64,000 nt of DNA, from NCBI GenBank assembly GCA_030220185.1, contig JASPKZ010004951.1, positions 737,501 through 801,500 of the forward strand. The letters run 5' to 3'. The DNA comes from Diploptera punctata. Lineage: Eukaryota > Arthropoda > Insecta > Blattodea > Blaberidae. Position numbers and translations under genes: made by a program. Below are positions 10,993-21,062 of the stretch, piece after piece (the stretch's first letter is position 1; each line of letters starts with the position of its first letter). The notes under the pieces were generated by a model. It ran no database searches. It had not been told where the DNA came from and was given only the letters and a program-made list of their open reading frames with translations.

Positions 10993-11211
10993 TTTAAAAT
11001 CATTAGGAAGTTACATTATGAGGTTTAATTTAATATTTGAGTTTGTATTTTTTAACATTCTTACCACATATATTTATTTTGTTGGGCGATCGTTTCAAAG
11101 CTATTGCTCCATCTTCACAAACAAGCTGAAGATGGAGCATTAGCTTTGAAATGATCGTCCAACAAAATAAACATGAGGTAAGAATGTTAAAGAATACAAA
11201 CTCAAAAAAAA
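10993..11211. mobile_element. Palindromic PLE derivative with 10 bp TSD
   Basis: Flanked by ATACATCCAT (10983-10992 and 11212-11221). The arms meet at about 11123. The right arm has a hammerhead-like core. The left arm has the complete tail (ATCATTAGGAAGTTACATTA) and the right arm stops early. Its insertion interrupts the frame of the transposase relic around it. Confidence 0.85.
11116..11170 (+). ncRNA. Hammerhead ribozyme candidate (one helix III mismatch)
   Basis: CTGAAGA 11126-11132; helix II GGAGC/GCTTT; GAAA 11148-11151; helix III ATGATCGT (the related copy class has ACGATCGT); H17 is C11159. Because it lies in a palindrome, the RNA would probably fold into the long hairpin instead. 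Confidence 0.5.
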
Positions 11212-12539
11212 ATACATCCATATCAACACAATTTTGATGTTTTTGTTTTGGCCTCCACATGCTTCAGACCAAGTTATCATTTGTGACGAATTCACATGTT
11301 CCTTCACGTACTTTAGGATACAGCTCTCTATTTCCTGGGGTCCTCTGAAGGCGATTACCTCATGCACCCCTAAGTTGAAAACAGAAATTTGACGCTTATA
11401 ATAAGCTTAGTTGATAATTTTGGGAGAGGAAATGTTTTTTTTCGGATTGAATGAAATCACATGACTCTTCCCTTCTCTTGCATCTTTAGAGTCATTTTCA
11501 CGTGCTGTTTTTTGCACTTTCTACTTGCCTATGGTGAAGTTCCCGCTCTGTGTTAAGTCTCCTCAATTCTTCTTCATTCTTCTCTGCAACTATCTGTACT
11601 TTTAGTTGATCGCATGTTTTGCATGTATCCTTCTTAGGAGATTTAAATTTCAAATTGAAATCGCAATGGAAAATATGTTAGCATGTAGTCTCACTAACAT
11701 TTCCCCCCCCCCCAATCTGGAACATAGTCATTTTCTTGTCTTATCATTTCCTTGTAAAGGCAATACATTTTTCTGAGATTCTGGTCGCATGGTAGATAAT
11801 TCAAATTAGGGAATCTGTTCCATTCATAGTGACTTGAGTAACATGGTATAGATTTAATATGAATATGAATGCGAGCAAGTGTTTCATCTGTAATAGCATT
11901 TCTGGGGATATGTTTCTCCCCGTTTGTCTTCCAAAGTGCCTGAATTGGATTTCATCAAGGCACGATGAATTCTTAGGCTGTAAACTTGTAGTGTGTTCAT
12001 AAATATAGTTTTATATACACGAATATCCTCAGAACCCACATGCAAGTAATATTCTCTTGATTGGCCTTTCTGACTGTCTTTCCCTTTTCTTTTAAGTTTA
12101 ATTGCAACTACTTTAACAGATTTTGCTAGGATGGCTGTTTGTATTTTCCAGGAATAATTGCTATAGAATGTATCAAAATTATTTTCCCGCTGATTAAAAG
12201 TAATTTTGCTCCACATTTCCAGTGACAGTTGTGGTCAAAGACCTCGCAAATAATTTTTTTAGTATTTTTAATCTGCGGGTATTCATATATGCTTTTCCTG
12301 AATTTTGCTTCTTTTTTTGAAAGTTCTTTTTCCATATTTCAGGCTTTGTTTGCCTACGTCTTTTTATGACTGGTGAATTACTATTGTGACTATCAGATGA
12401 TGAATCTGAAAATAAATTTTTAAAAATAGTATTACGTGGAAATATTATTACAATATAAATATAATCTTCTTCTGCTTCACTTCCTGGATTAGTTGCCTGT
12501 TCCGTCTTCACTAATAGACCTAAAACCATCTCTTCAGAG

Positions 12540-13195
12540 AACATCCGACATATCTTCTTCCTCTCGGAAAATTATGTAAGATTTTATTTGGTAATCTACT
12601 TTCTTCCATTCTTTCTACATGTTCTTTCCACTGAATCTTGTTAAATATCTTTTCTTTTATGGAGTAGATCTGCAGTTCTTCACGGATATTCTCATTTCTT
12701 ATCTGATCTATTCTAGTGCATCCTTTTACTCTTCTTAAAAATTTCATCTCGGCTGCTTGGATTTTACTTTCTTGTTTGGTAGTGATAATCCAAGATTCAC
12801 CCCCATACAAAAGGACAGGGACTTCCATTTTTTTAATAAAATTTTAATTTTGTTTCTTTATGGGCTTTATTATTCAATGTTCTATTTATTGTGCCACAAA
12901 TAGCTTGAAACTGACGAGTTTTATGTTCAATATCTTAATCATATCCATAGTTGATATCACATCCTAAATATTTAAAGTGGGATACTTGTTCAATAATTTC
13001 GTCTCTAATTATTATTTTTGCACGGAGAGTGTTTCTTTCACAAAATGCCATTACTTTTGTTTTACTTACCGAAATTTAAAATTATAATCGCTACATATTG
13101 CATTTAGTTTGTAAGCAGCCAATTGTAACAGATCTTCATCATGGTGTAGTAAGACTAAATCATATAAATAATTAACGTATTTATCGCTACAAATT
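12540..13195 (-). pseudogene. LINE-B RT C-terminal fragment
   Basis: Minus strand from about 13140: KTKVMAFCERN, IIIRDEIIEQVSHFKYLGCD, NRTLNNKAHKETKLKFYKKM, VPVLLYGGESWIITTKQESK, AEMKFLRRVKGCTRIDQIRN, QWKEHVERMEESRLPNKILH, RGRRYVGCSLKRW. This is the thumb and C-terminal domain of LINE-B. The longest frame is 12520-12828. The RT catalytic YADD part is missing. Confidence 0.8.
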
Positions 13196-13509
13196 ATTTT
13201 AAATAACAAGTACTAGCCCCGTGTACTTCCTACTTCGTGGGCGAATATGTACTATTTTTCGGTAGGAATATAACATCATTAAATTTGACCATAGTGAACT
13301 ATGTGGAAAGCGAGTTAAAGTTTTTTTAGTCACCGATACATATGAAGAGGAGAATGCATAACTGATATTGCTCCTAACAGACGACAGCATTGTATGAGGT
13401 AAGGAAAATAATCTATGTGACATAATTCACTATGCTCGACCACAATTTTATGAATTCGCATAACCTACAATCAAAATTTATTTATTAATAATCTATTATA
13501 TTTAATCAA

Positions 13510-13890
13510 TTGAGTTGGTGTTTACTTGATGAAAATCCATATATAATAAAAAACAATAAAACCAAAACAAAAAAAGAAAAATTATCAGGTGTATATAAAT
13601 TGAAGTGTGGCAGATGTGACCATGTCTATATAGGACAAACTGGTAGACCTTTTATCTCTCGGATAAAGGAACACATGAGAGCATATAACAGAAATTTAGA
13701 AAATTCAAAATATGCTAACCACCTATTCCAATTTAAGCATTGTTTCGATCCAAATTTTGAAATTTTACATATTTGTGATAAGGGTAAGAAGTTAGATCTT
13801 TTGGAGGCTGTAGAAATTAATAAATTTAAAAGTAGTAAAAAACTGTTAAATTCTCAACTTGATTTGAATGAATCCCCTTTGTTAAATTAA
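13510..13890 (+). pseudogene. PLE family C GIY-YIG endonuclease
   Basis: A 126-codon frame with SGVYKLKCGRCDHVYIGQTG, RPFISRIKEHMRAY, the YANHLFQFKHCFD block and a C-terminus LLNSQLDLNESPLLN. The YIGQTGRPF form differs from the YIGKTKRNL form of the other PLEs here, so this is a separate lineage. No RT remains. The start codon is unclear (TTG at 13510); the domain probably lies in a truncated protein. Confidence 0.8.
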
Positions 13891-13916
13891 AAAATTTAAA
13901 TAAATATTGTTGTATT

Positions 13917-14520
13917 TTTTATTATTAATTTAACATTTCTCAATGAAAGATAAATTATATTTGAAGAGAAAAATTTTCGCCTAGACCGAGACTCGAACCC
14001 GGGACCTTTGGCTTGCCGGGCCAAACGCTCTACCAACTGAGCTACCGAGGCGAGTTACGATATAGACGCAAATTTTTCTCTTATATACGTTGTAATTCCC
14101 TTTCACCAAATGCTTTTCAAACCATTGTTTCTATCTTTGCAAATGGCGGCTTCTTAGTTAAGAAGACATATGTTGGGAATTTTAACATTACTTTATAAGG
14201 CTAGTAAGGCTTCTAAATGTTTTTATTATTAATTTAACATTTCTCAATGAAAGATAAATTATATTTGAAGAGAAAAATTTTGCCTAGACCGAGACTCGAA
14301 CCCAGGACCTTTGGCTTGCCAAACGCCCTACCAACTGAGTCTACCAAGGCGAGTTACAATATAGATGCACATTTTTCTCTTATATACGTTGTAATTCCTC
14401 CCTTTCACTACTAAATGCTTCTTTTTCCACCCCTTTTTTCTCTCCTATCTTTGCAAATGTCGGCTTCTTAGTTAAGAAGACATATATTGGGAATTTTAAA
14501 ACTTACTTTAATAAGGCTAG
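13917..14520 (-). mobile_element. SINE-A tandem pair inserted as one unit
   Basis: Flanked by TGTTGTATT (13908-13916 and 14521-14529). It holds two successive minus-strand copies, each with a tRNA-like head. In the first, GCCTCGGTAGCTCAGTTGG, a perfect anticodon stem and a GGTTCGAGTCTC B-box can be folded into a near-cloverleaf; the anticodon position reads GGC. Body marker CTTTGCAAATGGCGGCTTCT, read on the plus strand. Confidence 0.75.
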
Positions 14521-14655
14521 TGTTGTATTGTTGCTTAGATCAGTTCGAACACAATTCATAATTTGTTAACATGTATGAAGAAGGTACAGTGTACCGAAAC
14601 AGCTGTCACTGAATTATATAATAAATATGAAAATCAAATAAAACTACGTTTTATT

Positions 14656-14960
14656 GACGATTTTTATTATTAATTTAACACTTCTCATAGAAGGATAAAT
14701 TATATTTGAAGAGAAAAATTTTCGCCTAGACTGGGACTCGAACCCGGGACCCTTGGCTTTCCGGGCCAAGTGCTCTACCGAGGCGAGTTACTTATCCTTC
14801 AATGAGAAGTGTTAAATTAATAATAAAAATCGTCAATAGAAGCCCTACTGGCTATAAAGTAGTGTTAAATTCCCAATAAATGTCTTCTTAACTAAGAAGC
14901 CGCCATTTGCAAAGATAGAAGCTATGGTTTCAAGCATTTGGCAAGAGGGAATTACAACGT
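14656..14960. mobile_element. SINE-A foldback insertion with 13 bp TSD
   Basis: Flanked by ACTACGTTTTATT (14643-14655 and 14961-14973). A minus-strand tRNA head is followed by an inverted segment (TTCAATGAGAAGTGTTAAAT) mirroring the left end. Inserted in the tail of PLE family C. Confidence 0.7.
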
Positions 14961-15182
14961 ACTACGTTTTATTTTTATTCTATTATATTTGTTTAGAAAT
15001 AATGTTTTACTTACCCTCCTCAACATCAGGAAAGTAATCTTCATCAGTAATGATGAAAATTCAGACGTACTAACCATTTTTTTACACAGTGCTACATACA
15101 CATTAAGGAACTTTCCCGCGTACTTGGTTCACTTTCCTTGAGCACAGATATCTCCCCTAGTACTCTGACAGAATGAAATTTA

Positions 15183-15411
15183 AAAGTAGTAAAAAACTGT
15201 TAAATTCTCAACTTGATTTGAATGAATCCCCTCTGTTAAATTAAAAAATTTAAATAAATATTGTTGTATTGTTGCTTAGATCAGTTGGAACACAATTCAT
15301 AATTTGTTAACATGTCTGAAGAAGGTACAGTGTACCGAAACAGCTGTCACTGAATTATATAATAAATATGAAAATCAAATAAAACTATGTTTTATTTTTA
15401 TTTAATTAATA
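15183..15411 (+). mobile_element. PLE family C 3' end, 13 bp TSD
   Basis: Flanked by AGAATGAAATTTA (15170-15182 and 15412-15424). Starts in the last codons of the GIY-YIG protein (SSKKLLNSQLDLNESPLLN) and runs to TTTATTTTTATTTAATTAAT. A simple 5'-truncated copy without inverted arm. Confidence 0.8.
15309..15358 (+). ncRNA. Hammerhead ribozyme candidate, PLE family C
   Basis: CTGAAGA 15316-15322; helix II GGTAC/GTACC, perfect; GAAA 15337-15340; helix III octamer ACAGCTGT (15340-15347), a perfect palindrome; H17 is C15348 (GTC triplet). Helix I looks short from sequence alone. Confidence 0.75.
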
Positions 15412-15549
15412 AGAATGAAATTTACTGCTAACGGTTCCATGAGTCAATAATTTGTTTATTCAATGCAATGGTTGGAAGTATATTAAAATATTTTACATAT
15501 GGCGCAAAGATCAGCAATTTTTAAAAAATGGCGCTTCATTTAAATCCTA

Positions 15550-15856
15550 AGAATTAAATTAATGTTTTTATTACCTCACCTCATATCCTTTTTTTCTAGA
15601 CTGCAGTTTTGGAGCTATATCTCCATCTCAGTAGCCTCTCAACAACCGGTGTTATGTCGTTTCTTCCTTCTCAGAAGGAAGAAGAAAACCGCCAAGAAAC
15701 GACATAACACCGGTCGATGAGAGGCTACTGAGGATGGAGATATAGCTCCAAAACTGCAGTTTAGATGAAAAAGGATATGAGGTGAGGTAATAAAAACATT
15801 AATTTAATTCTTAAATTAAACCTCATAGTGTTTTTTTCCCTGTGAAAATTAAATAA
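15550..15856. mobile_element. Palindromic PLE derivative with 12 bp TSD
   Basis: Flanked by ATTTAAATCCTA (15538-15549 and 15857-15868). Long arms with ACCTCACCTCATATCC / GGATATGAGGTGAGG, a CTGAGGA core, helix II TGGAG/CTCCA and octamer ACTGCAGT; AAAA replaces GAAA. Full tail on the right arm only (AACCTCATAGTG). Confidence 0.85.
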
Positions 15857-16018
15857 ATTTAAATCCTATAAATCTGGGGACTATTTTCTAGTCACAAATG
15901 TATCCTTGGTGATGTAAAGTAAGTTTGAGTATAAACAACTATTCCAACTTTGAACATAATGGTAATAAATGTTACTAGCATAATTGTATAATTTAATTAA
16001 TTTAATTTTTTTACTGAC

Positions 16019-16159
16019 CTTCTCTTCAAAGGATCCCTGAGAATCAAGTGTGTGAAGATTCTGTTCCAGCAGTGCTAAACCTGAGGCATATAATGATACT
16101 TCATCTAGCTGCAACACTGACACTCCAACCCAAAACAATGCCCGATGTATTGGTGATTC
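16019..16159 (-). CDS. Nf1: Neurofibromin internal exon (last Nf1 exon seen here)
   Basis: This exon is 141 nt (47 codons), phase 0 at both ends, with acceptor TATCTTGTAG and donor GTCAGT. It encodes ESPIHRALFWVGVSVLQLDE, then VSLYASGLALLEQNLHTLDS, then QGSFEEK, matching insect and human neurofibromin. The next expected block (…EWHFKQLDHAVGL in flies) was not found on the minus strand below 16 kb, so the next intron runs past the window edge. The pyrimidine tract of its acceptor is the target-site duplication of a 122 bp Penelope-type insertion at 16177-16298. Confidence 0.95.
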
Positions 16160-16176
16160 CTACAAGATAAACAAAA

Positions 16177-16298
16177 GAATTAAATCAATCGTGATTTCTT
16201 CTTACCTCATACTTCTATGTTTTTTAAACACAGCACTGCAGTATCAGCGACCCATTGTTACCATCCTCAGCTGTTTTCATTCCCAAATTTGATATATA
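16177..16298. mobile_element. Short PLE insertion next to the Nf1 splice acceptor
   Basis: 122 bp flanked by AAGATAAACAAAA (16164-16176 and 16299-16311). Contains an inverted arm with CTTACCTCATACTTC, the octamer ACTGCAGT and CTGAGGA, then directly a tail (TTCCCAAATTTGATATA) in the other direction. The left duplication is the pyrimidine tract of the Nf1 exon ending at 16159. Confidence 0.8.
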
Positions 16299-16429
16299 AA
16301 GATAAACAAAACTTATGTTATCACTAACTTGCCAACTGCACTGGATAAAATCTAATACAACTAACTCACTGACACTATTAAACCTGTGTAGTCATATGAA
16401 ATAATGTTTTACAATCATTCTTATATTAT

Positions 16430-17818
16430 TCACCACCCTCAAATCATGGTTAATGTTATTCTGCCATCTCATTCTGGCTTACCTCCAAGATGAGGAGAAT
16501 GCAAGTGCAGGATGGGATAAGTGGGGAAAATGCAACTGTCATAGTACTAAACATTCCTACAGAAACAGTCATATGCCACGCACCAGTGTGGTTTATTTCA
16601 GGCATATTCTGCTGAAGATTGTCCACCAGCCTGCTGAGAGACTGAAAGGTTTAGTTATTACAATCCCTCAAGATTTAATATGCTGCATAAGAAACGTCTG
16701 CTGATGCTTTCTTCTGATCTGTGGACTATTCTGGGCATTTTCTCTATGGTTTTTCTACAAGAAGTTTACATGGCCCCTTTTCATTCCTCATTCATTCTAA
16801 ATTTCTTGTTCATTGGAAACTACAAAAGTTAACTGTTTATGTCTGGTTTCACATAAAGATCAAGGAGCTCACTGTTACAAAGTTTCCACCATTCACCTGT
16901 ATGTTTGTCTCTCTTTGGTCCCAAAATTTTCCTAGCACTTTATTCTCAAATGCTTGTAAACAGTTCTACTCTCTTAAAGTAGGAGACCATGTTTTATATC
17001 CATATAATATGTCACAAAATGATAAAACAGTTATCCCGTCTACATAAAAAAGTTGTATTTCAATGGATTCCGGCCCATTGTGGAGTGACAGGCAATGAAA
17101 TAGCCAATTTTCTGGCCAAGAAGGGTAGCAAAATTGTTTCAAACCCAACTTCTATTCCAGTTTCCTTTCACTCTATCAAAAGAATTATCTCAAATAAATA
17201 CATCAATAAACTTAGAGAAGAATACACCACCAAAACATCTGGAAAGGAATGGGGAAAATCTACAAGCTTATGACATTACTACATTACAAAGAAAATCTGC
17301 AGTAGCAACATTCAGACTGCTAACGGGACATGACTGCTTGAATAAACACCTACACAGAATTGGCATAACAGATTCACCTAAATGCCCTTTTTGCAATTTA
17401 AATGAAGATATGGAAAGAAACCATCTCCTCCGTTGTCCAGCTTTTGTAGAAGAGACTAGCCTTTCTGCTAAATATTGGAGTGCAAGAGAGTGAATGATTT
17501 CATTATCAAGTGCTCGACATTAGATACCAACCAACCAACCAACCATATCCATATAATATAACTGGAAGAATAGCTGTTTTATGTATCTTTTGTTTAACAT
17601 CTTTTTTTTAGAGAATTTGGTATGATAAGAAACTCCATAATGCATAATACAGTAATACGTTTCCAGAGTTGAGGATATGTTCAAATTCTTTCTGCACATC
17701 ATTCCTGTTTATAATGTATCATTTCTAGGTATTTCAATTCAGTCACTTTTTCAAAATTTCCTCATTTGTTATCAAATGTGCAATCCTGTTTAATAACATA
17801 TTTCTATATGTAACCATA
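16430..17818 (-). pseudogene. LINE-A relic split by LINE-C
   Basis: Diverged minus-strand LINE-A: short C-terminal parts at 16430-16500, more at 16735-17010 (TTCTACAAGAAG…TTCACCTG…CTTTGGTCCC, like 8870-9040), and upstream RT at 17545-17818. The LINE-C insertion at 17011-17544 separates the last two parts. No open frame remains. Confidence 0.7.
17011..17544 (+). mobile_element. LINE-C 5'-truncated insertion with 15 bp TSD
   Basis: Flanked by ATATCCATATAATAT (16996-17010 and 17545-17559). Plus-strand frames give the end of an RNase H domain (QWIPAHCGVTGNEIANFLAK, 17057-17116) and a zinc-knuckle-like C-terminus (CPFCNLNEDMERNHLLRCP). It ends in an (ACCA)n tail at 17526-17544. RNase H-bearing LINEs of the I/R1/LOA type are the closest idea. 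Confidence 0.88.
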
Positions 17819-18150
17819 TGTCCACCGCTGTGGTCTCAAGGTAGTGTGCTGTCTTGTCACGCAGCAGGCCTGGGTTTGATTCCCGGTCAGGACAGGCTCC
17901 TGGGTGAGGATTTTTTCCGGGTTTTTCCTCACCTGTAAGACAAATGTCAGGAAGCTTAGGGCCCAACAGTCCCCGAAAATCATCTGGCCACCATCATCAT
18001 CATCATCATCATCCTTATCATTATCATCCTTCACTGGTGTGGATAGCAACGGGAAGCTCCTGTAATTCCCTAGTAAAGCTGCAAAGTATAGCATGAAAAT
18101 GCTACGATTGCAGTGAAAGACCTGCCCTTGGGCAGAATTACTATGAACGG
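17819..18150 (+). mobile_element. SINE-1 copy with 13 bp TSD
   Basis: Flanked by ATATGTAACCATA (17806-17818 and 18151-18163). tRNA-like head with TGTGGTCTCAAGGTAGTGTG and a B-box GGTTTGATTCCC, then the body shared with three other copies. A PLE later used almost the same site. Confidence 0.85.
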
Positions 18151-18165
18151 ATATGTAACCATAAT

Positions 18166-19069
18166 CAAAGTTAAAATTGGGAAACACATTATGAGGTTCT
18201 TAATTAATAAATTAATGAGTCATTTTAACATCTTACCTCATATTTCATGTTTTTCAAACACGGTAACTATAGTTTTCAAATGATCTTGTCATTCATTTTC
18301 AACCGCCATTATGACTACCGGATATTCGTTGGAATCTCCCTCTATAACGTTGCCATCTGGTGTTGATTTGACGAACTTTGAGATATCGTTGCCATCTGGT
18401 GTTGATTCGATGAACTTCGAGATGAGGTCACGTTCATCCGGAATGTCGAAATTCATAGATTTAAATTTGTTCTTCTGTATAAATATTTTCTCCCAAACTG
18501 TCAAATCCAAAGGTTTTTCCAAATGTTTTAGAAGTTTAGCTTCTTTTTCAATTCTATGACCTTCCAACAAACTATGTGCTGCAATAGCTGATTTTTCAAT
18601 TTCACCATTTTTAATATTTCTAAAGTGTTCCTTTGTGCGAGTGTCCAAATTTCTTTTTGTTTTTCCTATGTATACTTTATTGCAATCTTGACAATCAATT
18701 TGATAAATTCCAGATTTTTTACTATCTGGGGTGTTCATTTTCTTATTGGTTATTAATAAGTTACCAAGGCTAAATTTATTTATCGGTGCCAATGTAATAT
18801 TGAATTTCTTGAAAATTTGTTGAAATTTGTTATGTATTCCAGGATGATAAGTGATTTTCTTAAATTGTTTTCCTTTCTTTGAATCAGATTGCAGGGTAGT
18901 GTATTCTTTTAATCTTTTTTGTTGTCTGAATTTCTTCAATTTAGTTATAATTATTTCCTTTCCAAAACCATTTAAATTAGCTATGTCCAAAATGTGATTG
19001 TATTCTTTCTTAAAATCCTCTTCATTAAGTGGAACATTCAATAATCTATATATCAAACTGTTGAATGTA
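18166..19069 (-). mobile_element. PLE, simple 5' truncation, 13 bp TSD
   Basis: Flanked by ATGTAACCATAAT (18153-18165 and 19070-19082). It reads on the minus strand from inside the RT-GIY linker to a complete tail (CACATTATGAGG… at 18185). No inverted arm. Near-identical to 9718-10613. Confidence 0.87.
18289..19056 (-). pseudogene. PLE linker plus GIY-YIG endonuclease
   Basis: A 255-codon frame with SLIYRLLNVPLNEED start context, linker YHPGIHNKFQQIFKKFNITL, then SGIYQIDCQDCNKVYIGKTK (GIY-YIG), RTKEHFRNIKNGEIEKSAIA, LTVWEKIFIQKNKFKSMNFD, and two TPDGN repeats at the end (KFIESTPDGN, KFVKSTPDGN). Only a few residues differ from the 9776-10528 protein. The RT part is missing because of truncation, so the product could at most be a lone nuclease. 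Confidence 0.86.
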
Positions 19070-19411
19070 ATGTAACCATAATATTTTCATAAAAAGAGTT
19101 TGTATTTACTGTAAAGATTTCTCTTCCACTGTTCAAACTGTAATATGTTTAAGTCTTTGCCATAGATTCCCTGAAGAAGTACCTGTCCGGAAATCTGAAT
19201 GGTGGACTATTTTTACCTGCAGAAAATTTTACCACAGTGGAACCAATATCTGCATTTCTTGACGGTTGTATTTTTACGATGAAAGATCTTCACTCTTTCG
19301 ACTTAGGTACTTTGTCTGGCTTATCACTTTTGACCTATATGGCAAAGGTGATCCTTTTGGCAGCAATGCTACCGCTGGCATAGCTCTCAGTTGGAGATAG
19401 GAAAGTGACCA

Positions 19412-19575
19412 ATATGTAGGCCAAGAATAAGGTGGGAGAGTAATATTAACCATGTTTTGAGGAAGGTAAATTATACAGGGGATGATTATAAAACAATAGC
19501 TCAGGATAGGAATGTATGGAAAGTTTGTCTGCTTGTGCACAAACCTCCAAGTTCAATAACTCCAGTGAGTGAGTT
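19412..19575 (+). pseudogene. LINE-A 3' end fragment
   Basis: Diverged match to the last ~160 bp of LINE-A: AGGTGGGAGAGTAATATTAA, TATACAGGGGATGATTATAA, GCTCAGGATAGGAATGTATG. Ends near a GTGAGTGAGTTTGTG tail. Confidence 0.75.
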
Positions 19576-20226
19576 TGTGTGTATGTGTATAGAGCATGTT
19601 TTGAATAGTTTTCTCTAAGTATTTCTAATTTTTTAGTGATGATAATGCAAGAACAATAAACTAATAAGAGATCCAATGCTAGGGAATGTTATGTTACACT
19701 GATCTATCAAGATATAAAAATAAAATATAATCCTTTAAAATAATTTGTTACTGGTTTAAAAAATATGGTTCCATATTTTCTAAGTCTATGTTTCTTAATT
19801 ATAATTTAAATGTATCTTGTTTTCTTAAAACATACAATTGTGTGGCTATTTAAAATGTTCACAAATTTTTAAATCTAAACTTTTGCTTATATCTACCACA
19901 ATAGCAAAACTACACAAACATGCATATACTCAACTGAACTTTAAGCACAAATATATATCATCCTATACAGTGTGTTACAGGATCTCACTGACAAACTTTT
20001 AGGTACAATAGGCCATACAGGGAGGAACATATACTCCCAAATATGTAATTTATGAGTTCTATGCATTGGTAAAGGGATCCACCTGCAAGGTAATGACAAA
20101 AAAAATTACAGTAGACCCAGCAGATGAATATCAGTAATTCCAATGTTTAAGGATATCCTCACCAAAAAAAAAAAAACTACAGTACTGGTAAGACAGAGTG
20201 AAGACATATGACATAGAATAATAATT

Positions 20227-21062
20227 TTATATATTATTAACATTATGAGGTTCAATTAATAAGAATTAAATGAATCATGATTTCTTCTTACCTCCTACTT
20301 CTATGTTTTTTTAAACACAGCACTGCAGTATCGGCGACCCATTGTCACCATCGTCAGCTGTTTTCATGACTGTCAATTTTTTCTTTTGCCGGTAATTATC
20401 CAAACTGCCATCTGGTGTTCTTTTGAATGAATCATTTTCTAAATTGCCATCTGTTGTATTTTTGAAGAACTTTGTAATCAAGCTCGGTTCATGGTTCTAG
20501 TATGGTTTTTTTGAATATATATATTTTTTCCCAAACTGTTAAACCCAAAGGTTTAGAAAGATGTTTCAAAAGTTTTGCTTCTTTTTCAATCCTATGATGC
20601 TCTAATAAACTATGGAGAATGGAGAAATTGAAAAATCAGCTATAGCAGCACATAGTTCATTAGAGCATCATAGGATTGAAAAAGAAGCAAAACTTTTGAA
20701 ACATCTTTCTAAACCTTTGGATTTAACAGTTTGGGAAAAAATATATATTCAAAAAAACCATACTAGAACCATGAACTTCGAGATTCTGGACAAACCGAGC
20801 TTGATTACAAAGTTCTTCAAAAATACAACAGATGGCAGTTTAGAAAATGATTCATTCAAAAGAACACCAGATGGCAGTTTGGAGAGTAATTCCTTCAAAA
20901 GAACACCAGATGGCAGTTTGGATAATTACCGGCAAAAGAAAAAATTGACAGTCATGAAAACAGCTGACGATGGTGACAATGGGTTGCCGATACTGCAGTG
21001 CTGTGTTTAAAAAAACATAGAAGTATGAGGTAAGAAGAAATCACGATTCATTTAATTCTTAA
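20227..21062. mobile_element. Head-to-head PLE dimer with 12 bp TSD
   Basis: Flanked by AGAATAATAATT (20215-20226 and 21063-21074). The arms mirror each other around 20612. Both contain the GIY-YIG C-terminus, a CTGACGA core with helix II, and octamer ACTGCAGT; the core has GATA instead of GAAA and G at position 17. The left arm alone has the outer tail. The right arm has one 39 bp coding repeat more than the left. Confidence 0.85.
20612..21010 (+). pseudogene. C-terminal end of a PLE GIY-YIG protein
   Basis: Right arm of the dimer. A 132-codon frame with NGEIEKSAIAAHSSLEHHRI, LTVWEKIYIQKNHTRTMNFE, then three DGSLExxSFKRTP-type repeats (13 codons each) and a basic tail. The GIY and YIG residues are lost because the arm starts after them. 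The starting Met is created at the dimer junction, so it is not a native start. Confidence 0.75.

Larger units (their letters stand above)
10757..12535 (-). pseudogene. Relic of an unclassified DNA-transposon-type protein
   Basis: Minus-strand frames with several breaks. From the N-terminal side: an acidic and Ser-rich start (SDSSSDSHNSN), PVIKRRRQTKPEIWKKNFQK, NSGKAYMNTRR, and a Cys/His patch. The C-terminal part reads HEVIAFRGPQEIESCILKYV, WSEACGGQNKNIKIVLIWMY, then SGHCYLSNDRDFSHVE. The combination 'CGGQNKN … SGHxYLxNDRDFxxxE' recurs in multi-copy arthropod proteins that look transposon-derived; I cannot name the superfamily. A 219 bp PLE palindrome (10993-11211) interrupts it. No terminal repeats found. 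Confidence 0.55.
13507..14655 (+). mobile_element. PLE family C copy interrupted by SINEs
   Basis: Starts ATTGAGTTGGTGTTTACTTG, carries a GIY-YIG frame, then a 3' region with TTGTTAACATGT and a hammerhead-like stretch. The C of the core is lost here (ATGAAGA at 14576-14582). It ends ACTACGTTTTATT. SINE-A copies sit at 13917-14520 and directly after the end. Confidence 0.75.

Noticed and set aside
1..16018. Further Nf1 exons downstream of 16019
   Set aside because: I looked on the minus strand for the next conserved block (EWHFKQLDHAVGL…FALVGHL) and did not find it. The intron seems to continue beyond position 1.
16183..16260. Hammerheads with GATA instead of GAAA (also 20300-20370 and 20960-21005) as active ribozymes
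   Set aside because: Position 14 is changed and the cleavage-site base would be G, both normally inactivating. Kept only as family relics.
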